A stretch of 64,000 bases of DNA from Salinisphaera sp. G21_0 (GCF_017744115.1 NZ_JAGHQW010000009.1:1-64000); one strand, 5' to 3'; positions 48,400-59,536 are shown, counted from the first letter of the stretch. Notes: generated from the sequence alone by a model not told the origin. Numbers and translations: made by a program.

Positions 48400-50196
48400 T
48401 CAATTACATTCAGGAATACCCTCAATAGAATCGGAGTATTGAACGGCCTGAATATAATCCCAGCATTTCGGATTTTTAGCCCACTCAGAAATCATTCTTC
48501 CAGAAGAAGACCCGTGCAGGTACTTTTGAACTTCAACTGACCAGATTGAGATCTGCTCTTTCAGATGGTTGGAAATATCCTGGTTATTCCAGATCATATC
48601 CAGATTCATTCTATCACCAAGCTTTAAGGACACCAGGGCCAGGGTATAGGCTGTGATGTTTGCCTGAAATGCCTGAAACTTTGGCCTGATCAGCTTAGTG
48701 GCAGCTTTAAACAAGATCCCTTTAGCAATCACTCTCTTAAAGTCAGCAAGGGTCGGAGTTTCTTCACCAGATTCCCAGCGAAACTCAGGCAATGTCGCCA
48801 TAAATTTCAAGAAATTTTTCTGTGCTCCCTGAGAGACTACAGCAGGTTTTTGATCCCAGATGTTCAGAAACTTAGCCATATCCGGTTTGGTTACTTTTCT
48901 GGATGTAGGGATAGCTTTCTGAAGGGCCTTCTTTTTCGCAGGTGTACTGCCTTCACGTATCAACAGAGTTCGATAACTGCCTGCAGAACGCTCATAGAAC
49001 CAGCGACTGACGCCATCCGGGCAATAAGTAGTATTAGCAAAATGCTCTAACTGCTTATGCAGTTCATGATGGGCCTCCAAATCTGAGTCATTTACCTTAT
49101 TCTGGCTATTCGCATACTTGGAAATATTTCGAACCAGCGAGTCTTCACTGTCAGAATCAGAAGATCGCAATACAATAAGTTTTGCAGGCACTTTGACACT
49201 GGAAAGATCTACACCTTTATCTTTCTTCTTAGTGAAGTAAAGCGAAGCCGTTGTCTGACCACCATTTACAATCTGCATCCCCTTCAGCCAGGTGATCCCG
49301 GGGCCACCATCCGATGTCTTACCTAAATGCGCTTCGTCTGCAACAATAACCAGGCCATTATTGTAAGCCATAAAGCGTTCAGGATTTTCTTTCAGGGTAT
49401 CCCTGATCCCTTTATTGACCTTGCCCGTCACCTGGAGGAATGAACGAACATTTGCCTCCAGAATTCTCTGGCCATATTTTTCATAGATAAAGCGCAGTGC
49501 CTCGCCAGGAATGACTGTCATGGCATAATCATACTCAGTCATTTGCCCCGGTACCCACACACAGGGCAACGCTTCACCAGCAACTTCTTCAAAGTTTACA
49601 ACCAGTTCATCTCTGGGCTTGCCAGCGGATGTATGCCTGTACAACCGCTCAATATCCATTACCTCCAGCTTAATTGTCTTGCCCTGTATCTCTCTGGATT
49701 GAAACTGCTTTGATTTTGCATTCAGCACGCGGTCTGTAAGCACGTAAACCCGAACCTGGTCGAGACTCGGGTAAGCTGCTTCAACAGTTGCAGCAAACCC
49801 GTAAGCCTCGCTGGATTCATCCATTTTTCCAGACAGTTTCTTTTCAGCACACATGCTAAGAAAGCGCAGACAATAATCCGCTGCCTTTGTTGCTTCAGAC
49901 AGAGGCAAAGACTGAAGTTCTCCTGAACCATTATACAGGCTGACAAACATATCCAGTTGATCAACTTCGTCAGATAATGCATACCCACTGAGCCTAACAT
50001 TTGCCTTACTGACTTTAGCATCAAAGTGGCACACTACTGGTTCGAATGTCATACCGATGTCAGACATATGCTGCATCATAACTTCCGTGAAAACAGACTC
50101 CGGAAATGGATATGGCTCATCCGGCATATCCATTCGTTCATTCAGCAGTTCTTGAACTTCTGCCTGCGTCTGTCTTAAAAATTCTGCTAATTCCAT
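48400..50196 (-). CDS. AIPR-family protein of the defence operon (598 aa)
   Basis: The AIPR (abortive infection phage resistance) family is defined by a central conserved motif, seen here as IVNGGQTTAS (about residues 309-318), preceded by MAYNNGLVIVADEA. Related proteins occur in abortive-infection and other phage-defence operons; their molecular activity is not well established. The start overlaps the end of the preceding PD-(D/E)XK gene, with one base between stop and start, so translation is coupled. It is the last gene of a six-gene operon and is followed by a terminator. In systems I recall as MZA (mzaABCDE), an AIPR protein is likewise combined with MutL-like, Z1 and DUF4420 proteins. 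Confidence 0.87.
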   Translation of the reverse strand: MELAEFLRQTQAEVQELLNERMDMPDEPYPFPESVFTEVMMQHMSDIGMTFEPVVCHFDAKVSKANVRLSGYALSDEVDQLDMFVSLYNGSGELQSLPLSEATKAADYCLRFLSMCAEKKLSGKMDESSEAYGFAATVEAAYPSLDQVRVYVLTDRVLNAKSKQFQSREIQGKTIKLEVMDIERLYRHTSAGKPRDELVVNFEEVAGEALPCVWVPGQMTEYDYAMTVIPGEALRFIYEKYGQRILEANVRSFLQVTGKVNKGIRDTLKENPERFMAYNNGLVIVADEAHLGKTSDGGPGITWLKGMQIVNGGQTTASLYFTKKKDKGVDLSSVKVPAKLIVLRSSDSDSEDSLVRNISKYANSQNKVNDSDLEAHHELHKQLEHFANTTYCPDGVSRWFYERSAGSYRTLLIREGSTPAKKKALQKAIPTSRKVTKPDMAKFLNIWDQKPAVVSQGAQKNFLKFMATLPEFRWESGEETPTLADFKRVIAKGILFKAATKLIRPKFQAFQANITAYTLALVSLKLGDRMNLDMIWNNQDISNHLKEQISIWSVEVQKYLHGSSSGRMISEWAKNPKCWDYIQAVQYSDSIEGIPECN

Positions 50197-50197
50197 T

Positions 50198-51211
50198 TCA
50201 AATAATACCTAACTGTCTGTACATCTCAGCTACAGGCACTTCATCAGATGCCGACTGATCGATGTCAATTTCATACCTGGCAGACCTGATTCCTGCCGGA
50301 ACAGTACCCGGAGTCATTCTGGGGAGTTCTCCGCCCACTAACAGGATTCTGATCTCTGCAACTGAAAACTGCCTGATATAATGCTCACTGTGTGAATCAA
50401 GGTAACCTGCTCTCAACAGCCGATTATCAAATTCTGATAAGGCTTGTCTGTCCTGGGACATTAGCTCCCTGATAACACCAATCAACTCCGAAAGCGTCCA
50501 TCCAGAAGGATTTCTACTCAGACGAACTGCCCCAAGAAAAATGGGTTGCACTACGGAATCATCCAGCTGTTCAAGGGAATGAATTTTTGCGGGAAAGCCC
50601 TTCTCAGCCAGAGTCGCTTTTACTTCAACAGCTCCATGGCCAAGCATAAAATCCTGCAATCCATCCAGTGGCCCATACCATGACTCAACAGCATTAAATG
50701 TGCTAAGTCCGGAGTCTGTCAGCTGTTTCAGGAAAATCAGCTCACCAAAAAGACCAACCTCGGCTTCTGGTCCGAGTGCTGCCCGGGGTTTGCTCATAAA
50801 TTCCTGCCAGGCTCTTATTCGTCCAATAAATGCGCTGAACAGCGTTGCCGGAGGCATACCTGACTTTTTACCCACCATGGTCAGAACATCCCTGACCATG
50901 GTAAGAAATATCTCAAGGCTACCTGACTTCAGTCTTATAAGGCCTATCCATGTCAGCCCTTTACCAAGGCGCTCATCACGAATTTTTTCTACCCGAAAAC
51001 CTTTGCCCTCAGGTAGCTGCGTGGACGATGGCTGACTTTCCAGATTAAAGCTAATCAGCAGTGCTTCATCATTTTCCGGAAAGTGGCGGGCAGCCATAAT
51101 ACGACAATCCCCCGGAGAGGTTACCGGTACAGCCTGCCAGCCGGTACCTGAACCCGGATTGTTTAATGCCTTCCAGGAAGCAAGGATCTCATCATCAATA
51201 TGAAGGGTCAT
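50198..51211 (-). CDS. PD-(D/E)XK motif protein, DUF4420-like (337 aa)
   Basis: This is a probable nuclease-fold protein. The restriction-endonuclease-like core shows an early glutamate in LFGELIFLKQL (E157), the aspartate in GLQDFML (D187) and the ExK pair in GAVEVKAT (E196, K198). These are in the order expected for a metal-binding PD-(D/E)XK site. Family members are encoded next to Z1 helicases in defence loci. The gene overlaps the Z1 gene by 17 bases at its start and nearly touches the AIPR gene at its end. With the Z1 motor it probably forms the DNA-cleaving arm of the system. All residues expected for catalysis are present, so an active enzyme is likely. Confidence 0.83.
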   Translation of the reverse strand: MTLHIDDEILASWKALNNPGSGTGWQAVPVTSPGDCRIMAARHFPENDEALLISFNLESQPSSTQLPEGKGFRVEKIRDERLGKGLTWIGLIRLKSGSLEIFLTMVRDVLTMVGKKSGMPPATLFSAFIGRIRAWQEFMSKPRAALGPEAEVGLFGELIFLKQLTDSGLSTFNAVESWYGPLDGLQDFMLGHGAVEVKATLAEKGFPAKIHSLEQLDDSVVQPIFLGAVRLSRNPSGWTLSELIGVIRELMSQDRQALSEFDNRLLRAGYLDSHSEHYIRQFSVAEIRILLVGGELPRMTPGTVPAGIRSARYEIDIDQSASDEVPVAEMYRQLGII

Positions 51212-54041
51212 ATTCCTGCTCCCAAAGTACGTTGTTCACTTCATACTTAACCTTTGTGCCGCTGTGACTTCCGGGGAAGCTGATACCAAAAGACACTATT
51301 GGTGGAGTATTCTCATCATAACTGTCATCAACGCCCTCAGGGCTCAGCAGGTAGATAAGCAGAAGCCCCCGTTCAGGGTGGCCGACTATATGGCCGGCAC
51401 CAAATCCTCTGATTTTTCGCAGAGCAGGACCATTAGGCTGCTTTGGCGGCACACCTTCAGTACCTTCCGACCGGGCAGGATCATTCTTCCAGCTGTTCCG
51501 GGTTTCCGTCAGTGCTGCACTCCAGGCATCGTCGTCAAGGTCAAGTGCTTCATCCGCTGGCGACAGGAGTCTTCCAATAGAATAGCGATCCTCAGTAATC
51601 GTTTTAGGTGTACGTTTTACCAGCCGAACGGTACTGGACTCATTAATTGAGTAATTCCTCTTTTGACCCCCATTAATCACGGCTACTGTCCATGATGTCA
51701 GTTCGTGCTCTCTGGTCATGTTCTGAATAAAGTCTGAAAGCAGCCTGCTGTTGACTTTCGTGGCACCAAGGTGAGTTTTGTATTCGCTTAAAAACTGAAT
51801 AACATCATCTGCAGGCACATTGGACCACTGAATACCATTACCGGACTTCTTACTGCCATTCCGGTTTCTGTCTGGAATCGGCTCAGGTTCACCCAGGCGA
51901 GCTGTGAGGCTGTCAAAGGCCTGCAGGTTTGACTCCAGAGAGTTTAAATCTTTTAAAAGAGAGACTGTTTCAACAGACTGCCCACTGAAGGAGAGGTAAA
52001 GGCTTTGAGCATTCCTCATTTTTAATCGGGAGGTAACCATCAGGACAGGATGCGAAGCTACCTTCAGTCCATATTCCTTTGGAGTCGCTCCACTTGCAGT
52101 CATCAGGTCAAACTCTTCGCGCAGTTCTTCTGATGCATCAGCAATATGTTCAAACCACTCAATAAGATCAATGGTTGTATACAGCCTGCACAGATCAAGA
52201 TATCCCGGGCGATATCCAAACCAGCGCCCCATCTGCATCAAAGTGTCATACATTCTGGAAGCACGGAGGAAGTAACTGACACAAAGCCCTTCCAGAGTCA
52301 GCCCCCGGGCAAGTTTATCCCCACCAACAGCAATGACTTTCAGACCTACGGCACTGTCCGCATAATCAAGCGCTTCTTTCGCAAAACCGTTGATAGCTCT
52401 TACTTCAATCTCTGAGATAGCATCCGAAAGTTCTGCTTCTACCTGCGACCAGGTCAGCGTATTTTCATCCACCATATCAGGGTGCATGGAGTGAATGGTT
52501 TCTGTTGTTGTCAGAAAATCACTTTCCCAGAGCAATCGAAGTTGATGAATGACTGCGTCATGATCAATCCGTCGCACCAGGCGCTTCTTGAGCCAGTCCA
52601 CATAAGCTGCCACCTGATCTTTCACATGCCCCTGAACGGATGTAAATCGAGTGACGTGTATCAGCATGGAGCAGTGCTCATCTTTCTGCCCTCTAAGCCT
52701 GCGCAGTGTACAGGCAAGCACAAATGCATCGACTGACTCCCTCAGAGACTCAGGTATGCCATGCTTCTGGTCACTTGATGGGTAATAACCATTTTTATGC
52801 CTGGTTGGCATCCAGCCTGATTTTTCATCTTCAGCGCAATGGTCATTTACCACTTTAACAAGAGGAAGGCCTCCATCCCTGCCATTTTCAGAAGAACGAC
52901 CAAATACTTTTGCAGGACCGATGTAACTGGATGATGCTGAAAGGTTTGCGATAAAGGCTGATGGAAAAAGATCAGGCCCTTCTTTTTCAGTCTCACTACG
53001 GTTGTGAATGAAAATATTTGCGAATGGTGTCGCTGTATAGCCAACATAAGCTTTACGGGTAAAGCTATGAAGTATTCTTCGGGTCAACCTGTTTATTGCT
53101 GTGGGTTCATGCTCAAGGTCAGGTTTACCGAACTCATCATAAGCCTGGTCACCGGTATCAACCGATGCATTGTCCGCCTCATCATCTATGATCAGAAGAG
53201 GAAGGTGGGTAACAAGTTTTCTGCCTGTCTCAGGATCCTGAATATTGGCCACATGCTCCTGAATCCACTTCAGTAACCGCTCCAGAACCGATTTGTTCTT
53301 TTTCACAACAAACAACCAGGGTCGCTCTTCTGGGGATATGCCAAGATGTCTTGCAGCCTTGGTGTTAAAATCGCCTTTTTCTGAACGGTTAGTTGCAAAA
53401 TTTGGTCGTATGGCCGGGTCTTTGTCAATCTCGCCCACACCAACAACGTGCATTTCATCCTGAATGATACTCGTCGTGAAACCCAGAAAGCCTTCGTCCA
53501 GTCGTATCTGAGTCTGGGAGCGCAGGTTATTGTGCATGCCGGCAAGCACAATAATTATTTTGTAACCGGCATCAGCCGCCTTGCAGATCAGGCCTGTATA
53601 GTTGCCCGTTTTACCAGACTGTACGTGCCCAACAACCAGCCCTCTTCGATCCCATGATCCCTGACGTTTTGGATCTTCAAGATTGCCAAGAATCTGATCT
53701 GTTGACTTATCCAGTCCTTCAACAATATTCCAGGACAGTTTTTTCTCCTGGTACTCACGGTAGCGCTGCCAGTAGCGCCAGCCCTGTTTACGGTCCTGGT
53801 TCAGCCAGGCAATATGGCCTTCGTCGTTGGTCAATAATGCATCATCACCAACCCATGTGCTCGCTCTGCGGATAAGCTCATCAATAATCGCACTCTCATC
53901 AGTGTCAGCTCTCCACTCTTTTTTCATATTCAGAACAAGATTCATCTGCTCCTGAATAATCGCTGGAGTAACCTGACTTTCTGCCTCAAGCATATTCTGT
54001 ACAAAAATGAGGACCTTCTGTTCAGTGGGATTTAATGCCAT
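51195..54041 (-). CDS. Z1-domain superfamily 2 helicase-like endonuclease component (948 aa)
   Basis: Z1 proteins are SF2-type ATPases of restriction-like systems. Walker A is the variant GHVQSGKTGNYTGL (from about residue 138), motif II is LLIIDDEADNASVD, motif III is GYTATPFANIF, and the late motifs are GGDKLARGLTLEG and MQMGRWFGYRPGYLDL. The length of about 950 residues is normal. The start is well supported by AAGGAAAGGAA just upstream. It lies 22 bp after the MutL-like gene and overlaps the PD-(D/E)XK gene. In this family the Z1 protein probably moves along DNA and delivers or controls the nuclease. Confidence 0.9.
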   Translation of the reverse strand: MALNPTEQKVLIFVQNMLEAESQVTPAIIQEQMNLVLNMKKEWRADTDESAIIDELIRRASTWVGDDALLTNDEGHIAWLNQDRKQGWRYWQRYREYQEKKLSWNIVEGLDKSTDQILGNLEDPKRQGSWDRRGLVVGHVQSGKTGNYTGLICKAADAGYKIIIVLAGMHNNLRSQTQIRLDEGFLGFTTSIIQDEMHVVGVGEIDKDPAIRPNFATNRSEKGDFNTKAARHLGISPEERPWLFVVKKNKSVLERLLKWIQEHVANIQDPETGRKLVTHLPLLIIDDEADNASVDTGDQAYDEFGKPDLEHEPTAINRLTRRILHSFTRKAYVGYTATPFANIFIHNRSETEKEGPDLFPSAFIANLSASSSYIGPAKVFGRSSENGRDGGLPLVKVVNDHCAEDEKSGWMPTRHKNGYYPSSDQKHGIPESLRESVDAFVLACTLRRLRGQKDEHCSMLIHVTRFTSVQGHVKDQVAAYVDWLKKRLVRRIDHDAVIHQLRLLWESDFLTTTETIHSMHPDMVDENTLTWSQVEAELSDAISEIEVRAINGFAKEALDYADSAVGLKVIAVGGDKLARGLTLEGLCVSYFLRASRMYDTLMQMGRWFGYRPGYLDLCRLYTTIDLIEWFEHIADASEELREEFDLMTASGATPKEYGLKVASHPVLMVTSRLKMRNAQSLYLSFSGQSVETVSLLKDLNSLESNLQAFDSLTARLGEPEPIPDRNRNGSKKSGNGIQWSNVPADDVIQFLSEYKTHLGATKVNSRLLSDFIQNMTREHELTSWTVAVINGGQKRNYSINESSTVRLVKRTPKTITEDRYSIGRLLSPADEALDLDDDAWSAALTETRNSWKNDPARSEGTEGVPPKQPNGPALRKIRGFGAGHIVGHPERGLLLIYLLSPEGVDDSYDENTPPIVSFGISFPGSHSGTKVKYEVNNVLWEQEYDPSY

Positions 54042-54063
54042 TTTCCTTTCCTTGTCAGGCTGA

Positions 54064-55551
54064 CTATTTCAGTGATGCGACCAGCTGAGGGTAATCATGA
54101 AACGGTTCTGTCTGAAGAAGCTTTCTTTTAGCCTCTTCAGCACTGAAACGTTTTTTACTCGTGAGGTTCTGATACATGACAGACAACACCTCAACCACCT
54201 CTGATGGTGCCTCACCATCAAAGCAGGTGCGTGGTGTTTCTTTATTTTCTGCTGTATCCAGCCATATTCGCTGAACCGGAATGGTTTCTTCCAGTATTCT
54301 CAGCATGGCTTTAATCTGCGGTAACAGAGAGCCAGCGTCATCCAGCACGGCCCTGACTGCAGGGTGCGCGTCATCCACTCTGTAACGTACGCCGCCTGCC
54401 GTCTGATCAGCACGCCATGCCTGAACCACAGTCTGCCCGTTACCCGTTCTTGCAGGTCGGCCTCTTGATGCAAAAGTTTTCCTGGCTCTTGCCCTGGTAT
54501 CTTCAGCCAGGCGCATCAACCACTTTCTCATATTGACCGGAGGACGTGCGGTTGCCTTGCGAATATCTATTTTCCAGTCTGAGTCCACAGTATTGGGAAT
54601 ATCCAGCCTGATGCGTGCAAGTCTGTGCGCTTCTTCTTTAGTCCACGAACGGCCTCTGCCCAATCCGAGCCAGCTGCCCGCCAATAACAGTCTCCGGTTT
54701 CTATAAACATAAAAACCCTGCTGAGCAGTCCAGCCATCAGGTCCACCTGCTGACTCAAACTCTTTATCCGTCAACCTGTCTTTATGAGGTAAAACATGAC
54801 ACTCAACGCCGACTGTGCCACCTTGAGTTGCCTGTGATGCCAGCGGTGAGTTCCAGGATTTAGCGGGGTGGCCAGTCATAAATGGATCCCAGGGTTTCAC
54901 CCTGCAGCCATTTATATAAATTTCAAAACGCTGACTTTTATCTTCAAGATATCGATGAAAAACCATCGCCAGATGTCGTTCAACTTGATCCATCAGCTCC
55001 ATAAAATTATCTTCGGTAAAACCATCTGTGAGAATACGATCCAGCTTTTCCCAGAGAACAAGTGTTCCGTGATCGATATTTTTGACGGGTTCTACCAGGG
55101 GCAGCCCTGTATCTGACGGCCCTTCCAGCATAAACCAGCCATCACCAGAGCTTTCAACCAGTACATCAAGATCCCAGCGAAGACAGTTAAACTGATTATT
55201 CTGCGTTGTGGCAACTGTCAGGCTTCTGCATTGAGAAAAGGATGCAGTCTTCAGCCCCATGCCAAAACGACCAAGATCTGACTCCTCACGATCATCAAGA
55301 GGGTTCAGCTCACCCAGCCTCATTGCCTTATCGAGACCAGTAGCATCCATTCCGATACCGTTATCCTGGATTTCTATGCGTCTCTCTTCTCCCTGCCAGA
55401 CAAAATTGATATCAACCCGGCTGGCTCTGGCAGCAATACTGTTGTCAATAATGTCTGCAAGCGCAGATGCTGTCGTATAACCAAGGCCGCGCAGGGCCTC
55501 TATCATTGCACCTGCCTTTGGTGGTGCGTGCCTTCTATTACAATCAGTCAT
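54064..55551 (-). CDS. MutL/MORC-like GHKL ATPase (495 aa)
   Basis: This is an ATP-driven clamp of the GHKL superfamily. The N-box is [12 protein letters not shown] (from residue 32), the G1 box is DNGIGM (63-68) and the G2 box is [11 protein letters not shown] (94-104). MutL-like and MORC-like ATPases of this kind were described in restriction-modification operons together with Z1 helicases, PD-(D/E)XK nucleases, DNA methylases and Vsr, as is the case here. The C-terminal third has no MutL endonuclease motif that I can see. Its start overlaps the end of the ankyrin-sigma gene by eight bases. It probably closes around DNA to sense or hold the target. Confidence 0.88.
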   Translation of the reverse strand: MTDCNRRHAPPKAGAMIEALRGLGYTTASALADIIDNSIAARASRVDINFVWQGEERRIEIQDNGIGMDATGLDKAMRLGELNPLDDREESDLGRFGMGLKTASFSQCRSLTVATTQNNQFNCLRWDLDVLVESSGDGWFMLEGPSDTGLPLVEPVKNIDHGTLVLWEKLDRILTDGFTEDNFMELMDQVERHLAMVFHRYLEDKSQRFEIYINGCRVKPWDPFMTGHPAKSWNSPLASQATQGGTVGVECHVLPHKDRLTDKEFESAGGPDGWTAQQGFYVYRNRRLLLAGSWLGLGRGRSWTKEEAHRLARIRLDIPNTVDSDWKIDIRKATARPPVNMRKWLMRLAEDTRARARKTFASRGRPARTGNGQTVVQAWRADQTAGGVRYRVDDAHPAVRAVLDDAGSLLPQIKAMLRILEETIPVQRIWLDTAENKETPRTCFDGEAPSEVVEVLSVMYQNLTSKKRFSAEEAKRKLLQTEPFHDYPQLVASLK

Positions 55552-58507
55552 TAGCCATCCTTAGCAAGGGTGTTTCCACAGCATCATAGTCAACAAAGAT
55601 TCTCAAATGACTTGTTATGGCTGGAACTCTCAATTTCCGAAGTGCTTTTGCTTCAATCTGCCTGATTCGTTCACGAGTCACGCCATACTCTTGGCCTACT
55701 TCTTCAAGGGTGTAGTCAGATTTTTCATCAATACCAAAACGAAGCTCAAGTACCCTTTTTTCTCGATCAGTCAGCGTTTTAAGAACAGCTTTGAGCTTGT
55801 GATCCCGGTCACTCTCTATTTTTAAATCTTCTGGTGTAACAGAAGCAGGATTGGGGTAATCATCGAATGCGATTCCATCAGCATTCTCAGCCTCAAGAGA
55901 AATACACTTTTGTATTCTGATAACTTTATATTCGGGAATATCCAAGACTGTTGCTAACTCAGATACTAATGGCTCTCTACCCAGTTTTTGCCTCAACTCC
56001 CTGCTGACACTCTGTAGTTTATTGACACTCTCTACCATGTGGACAGGCAGTCGAATATTTCTGGCCTGATCTGCAATAGCCCTTGTAATGGCCTGGCGTA
56101 TCCACCATGTGGCATAGGTTGAGAATTTGAACCCTCTCCTGTAGTCAAATTTCTCAACAGCTTTCATCAAACCAATGTTTCCTTCCTGAACCAGATCAGC
56201 ATGATCAAGACCTCTGCCGTTGTATTTATTGGCAATCGAAAGCACCAGTCTGAGGTTGAAGGTAATCATTTCATCCCGTGCAGCAGTAATATCACACTGC
56301 AATTTTTTTACCCTGGAGCTGATACTCACTAGATTCTGGAAATCAATTCCTGTCTTTTGCCTTACGTTCTGTATCTGATCCTGCAACCGGTTGATTTCAT
56401 CAGCATGCTGATCAAGTCTGCCTGCGCAAAGAGGATACTCTGCTTTAAGCTGATGATTCAGTTCGCTGCCCGGATTTTGACCTGCAGCACTCACCGCAGC
56501 CGTACGTGGAATCCTGATTTTCCGGGTATAAAGATTGATCAGAGATTTTTTGATCTCGCTGACCTTATCAATTGACTGGTACAGCGCTTTAACCAATATG
56601 TTCAGTGTATCCTCAGTGAGGACAAGACTCTTGAACGCATCCTGTACACCCGATTGATTTGATGAGCCTGGTGCATCGAGGAAAACTTCAAGAGCTTCAA
56701 CAATTGCCTCAAAAGGGTATTCCTCACCAGGTTCCTCCAGCTCATCGTCATCATCTTCCTGTTCATCCGCGAACAGGGGGCCAGTAACTCTTTCCTCAGT
56801 GCTGTCCTCATCTGAGACGATGTGCAGCTCAGCAATCACTTTCTGAAGGGCCTGTTCAGGGTTATCCTCTCGAAGTGCTTCCAGGCAGAGATGAGCAAAA
56901 AGCTCACAGATAAACGGCACTTCAGACAATGTCTCCATGATGGCAACCCGGGCTGCTTCTCTACGCCTGCCATTCTCTACTTCCTGCCCCCGGGTAAGAA
57001 GCTCTTTACCGGGAAGGCTGGCGTAGTAGTAGCCCATGGGCTCATCCCTGGCATAAAGAATGTCATCAAGCAGGAGCATTGCCTCATCAATGGAAGCTGC
57101 ATCATTATCTTCATAGCCATCAGAAACAGGCTCCCCCTCAAACATATGGCTGTCTATCAGGAAGCCATAACTTTCCAGCACTTGCCGGATATAGAAAACC
57201 TTTTCTTCCAGCCGGCTGTCAAGCTGCTCATATAAAGCATCATTCTGCAGGACTTTTGACAAATTACTTGGTTTGGACAATTGAGAAGCACGGGAACTTT
57301 TTAATATTGGATCTGCATACAGGTCAGTCACATAATCGGTAACAAAACTTTCCGACAAAGTACCCGTACGGGCACCCTCTTCAAAGAGCTTGCTGAACCC
57401 CTCAAAAACCCACTTTTTCCTGAAAAGTTCAAGATCAGGGTTATCCGAAAATTCTGGCAACTCAATAACAATGTCCGACCAGTCTTCTCCAGAATCAATC
57501 GGAATATGTTTTGTGATCCGTGACTGTATTTCACCGGCCTGATCTTTACTGTCGCTGTCTTCCTGTGGAGGAATATCTTCACTGGCTATCTCCCAGCCAC
57601 CAAGATCTTCCTCTTCGCTGAATGAGGCTTCATTACCGGCAAAAATATGCGTTGAGCAAGAATCCTTATGGTCTGGCTGCGTTACATGATGAACATGGTC
57701 ACACCCTTCTACAGAGACTATCCGTTTACCCTGTTCATGCTTTTCACAAACCGATACTGTTTCACATCCCTTCTCACTATTGGGAGAGATTTCTGGCTCA
57801 ATATCTTCTATCTCCCAGATGTCAGCAACAAAATCATCACTGGATTCAAAGCCATTCCCGTTAACTTCACTGCTTTCGGTAATGCTATTGTCTGTCTCAT
57901 TAATAGAACCAGCCACTTCAGCCAAAATGGCTGTATCTTCCACTGAACTCTCAGGAGGAGAGCTATTTCCCGGTGTATCATTCAGACTTTCTGAAAAACT
58001 TTCCAAGACAACTGTCTGCTTTCCGGAGCTCTCCTGACTGACAGCATTATCAATTCCTGCAATTGAATCATTATCGGATATGGCTGTTTCTGAGCTGGAC
58101 GTATTCACACTGCTCCTGTCAGTCGCAAGGTGACCGTTAATGCCAGGCAGGTCTTTCAGGTTGCTGTCAGTTGAGGGCAGAAGTTCCACTTCCAAATGGG
58201 GCTTTATATACTCAGTAAGCAGATTCACAAGATGCTGATATTTTTTTTCTACTGCGTAATCCAGAGCCTTCTTACCACTGTAATCTGGCAGCTCAGGATC
58301 AGCACCATTCTCAAGCAGCAGCCTGCAGATCTTGAAATGCCCTTTTTGCACCGCAAGGATCAGAGGCGTGGTGCCATCACTGTCCTGTACGTTTACTGAC
58401 GCTTTGGATTTAAGCTGAACCTGAACAGCCTTCTCAACACCAGTCAGTACCGCAAGTTTTAACAGACGACTGAAATTCCCCTTTGTACTTTTACTTATAG
58501 CTTTCAT
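55544..58507 (-). CDS. Ankyrin-repeat / sigma-70 factor fusion protein (987 aa)
   Basis: The N-terminus (about 13-105) carries ankyrin repeats ([38 protein letters not shown]). A long acidic, low-complexity linker follows to about residue 370, then a helical region. Residues about 747-793 match sigma region 2 ([17 protein letters not shown]). Residues 794-823 match regions 2.3-2.4 ([18 protein letters not shown]), and 933-959 match region 4.2 ([18 protein letters not shown]). Both promoter-contacting regions are close to housekeeping RpoD, so it should read similar -10 and -35 elements. It starts four bases before the end of the WYL regulator gene and overlaps the MutL-like gene, so it is part of the defence operon. 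It may be the sigma-like component of MZA systems, but I am unsure of that system's component list. Confidence 0.85.
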   Translation of the reverse strand: MKAISKSTKGNFSRLLKLAVLTGVEKAVQVQLKSKASVNVQDSDGTTPLILAVQKGHFKICRLLLENGADPELPDYSGKKALDYAVEKKYQHLVNLLTEYIKPHLEVELLPSTDSNLKDLPGINGHLATDRSSVNTSSSETAISDNDSIAGIDNAVSQESSGKQTVVLESFSESLNDTPGNSSPPESSVEDTAILAEVAGSINETDNSITESSEVNGNGFESSDDFVADIWEIEDIEPEISPNSEKGCETVSVCEKHEQGKRIVSVEGCDHVHHVTQPDHKDSCSTHIFAGNEASFSEEEDLGGWEIASEDIPPQEDSDSKDQAGEIQSRITKHIPIDSGEDWSDIVIELPEFSDNPDLELFRKKWVFEGFSKLFEEGARTGTLSESFVTDYVTDLYADPILKSSRASQLSKPSNLSKVLQNDALYEQLDSRLEEKVFYIRQVLESYGFLIDSHMFEGEPVSDGYEDNDAASIDEAMLLLDDILYARDEPMGYYYASLPGKELLTRGQEVENGRRREAARVAIMETLSEVPFICELFAHLCLEALREDNPEQALQKVIAELHIVSDEDSTEERVTGPLFADEQEDDDDELEEPGEEYPFEAIVEALEVFLDAPGSSNQSGVQDAFKSLVLTEDTLNILVKALYQSIDKVSEIKKSLINLYTRKIRIPRTAAVSAAGQNPGSELNHQLKAEYPLCAGRLDQHADEINRLQDQIQNVRQKTGIDFQNLVSISSRVKKLQCDITAARDEMITFNLRLVLSIANKYNGRGLDHADLVQEGNIGLMKAVEKFDYRRGFKFSTYATWWIRQAITRAIADQARNIRLPVHMVESVNKLQSVSRELRQKLGREPLVSELATVLDIPEYKVIRIQKCISLEAENADGIAFDDYPNPASVTPEDLKIESDRDHKLKAVLKTLTDREKRVLELRFGIDEKSDYTLEEVGQEYGVTRERIRQIEAKALRKLRVPAITSHLRIFVDYDAVETPLLRMAND

Positions 58508-59394
58508 ACCTGACTTCCCTGAACAACATACCCTGGCGCAATCAGCGCATTCTTTACGCCATAAAGCTCCAGTGGATTGCTAAGCCACAGATCATACTCT
58601 AACCCATCAAGGCTATAATCCATCGTACAGTCAACATTCCAGAACCGGAGGTAATAACCGGCAACTGCCGCACGAAGCTTAATCCTCAATGATTTACCGG
58701 TAATGCCATAATCCATCACTATGGCTTCTTTATACTTCTGCCCCGGATGCGGAACCAGGTGAAGTTCTACCCATCTATTCCACTGATCATCATTCTCAAT
58801 GGTTTCATGTCGGGCAGAGCAGTCTTCCAGCAGTCTGGATTCAGAGATACGCGACAGAATAAAATCCCGGAACTCAGATCTTTTTCGATCATACGCTCTG
58901 ACATGCCAGCGCTTGCCACTGTTAACCAGGGCCGAAGGTATTATTTCTCTTTCAGACCAGCCACTGCTCTTTGACAGGTATCTTATCTTAATGGCCTTCC
59001 CGGTCTTGATCGCCCTTGTCACTGTAGACAGGTTGTCTATATCAAAATCATTAAGGAAAGCCGGGATGATACAGTTTATCTGAGGAGGAAGGCTGCTGAC
59101 GATATCACCAAAACCTTCAGTAAGAGCACCCAGGGCTCTTTGCAGTGAGTGACTGAAGACAGGGCTGAAGACGATAGATGGCCCATATATTTTTTTTGTC
59201 TGATCAAAAACAAGATTGTCTGCTGCGTACTTCCGATAAAGCGCTATATCTCTTGTAGCACCAGCAGGCCCCACACCAAATTTTTCAGATATGTCAGAGC
59301 GCCTGAGTTCACCAAGAAAATATAATCTGAAATCAATAAACGCCAACCGCTCACATTGACTGCGACTGAGAGAGTCCATGGACAAATCTGACAT
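58504..59394 (-). CDS. WYL-domain transcriptional regulator (BrxR/CapW-like), about 296 aa
   Basis: An N-terminal winged helix (about residues 10-75, [21 protein letters not shown]) is followed by a WYL domain (about 125-190, [19 protein letters not shown] and [18 protein letters not shown]) and a C-terminal WCX-like extension. BrxR and CapW proteins with this architecture repress phage-defence operons and are thought to release DNA on binding a nucleotide ligand. The frame is open upstream to an ATG at 59427, but that codon lies inside the operator-like inverted repeat and overlaps the -10 hexamer. The ATG at 59394 (or 59379) is therefore more likely. It is the first gene of the operon and overlaps the sigma gene by four bases. 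Confidence 0.85.
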   Translation of the reverse strand: MSDLSMDSLSRSQCERLAFIDFRLYFLGELRRSDISEKFGVGPAGATRDIALYRKYAADNLVFDQTKKIYGPSIVFSPVFSHSLQRALGALTEGFGDIVSSLPPQINCIIPAFLNDFDIDNLSTVTRAIKTGKAIKIRYLSKSSGWSEREIIPSALVNSGKRWHVRAYDRKRSEFRDFILSRISESRLLEDCSARHETIENDDQWNRWVELHLVPHPGQKYKEAIVMDYGITGKSLRIKLRAAVAGYYLRFWNVDCTMDYSLDGLEYDLWLSNPLELYGVKNALIAPGYVVQGSQV

Positions 59395-59431
59395 AATGCT
59401 CTGACAAAAATATATATTGCAGAGCATTATA
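59393..59431 (-). promoter_or_regulatory. Inverted-repeat operator overlapping a TATAAT -10 box
   Basis: Two perfect 11-base arms, ATAATGCTCTG (59393-59403) and CAGAGCATTAT (59420-59430), are separated by 16 AT-rich bases. On the minus strand the arm nearest the upstream side contains TATAAT (59431-59426), so a bound protein would block RNA polymerase. The site lies immediately before the WYL regulator gene, which suggests autoregulation of the whole defence operon. Confidence 0.65.
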
Positions 59432-59536
59432 ACAACCCCGGTTTGTAATTAAATTGCGTATATTACCTGATCATATTGATTACATGTCGTATATCAAAAA
59501 AAACTGACAAATCATAACCTGGCAGGGTATGCTTTA

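Noticed and set aside
58504-59427. ATG at 59427 as the start of the WYL regulator
   Set aside because: The codon lies inside the inverted repeat and overlaps the TATAAT box, so transcription would probably start after it.
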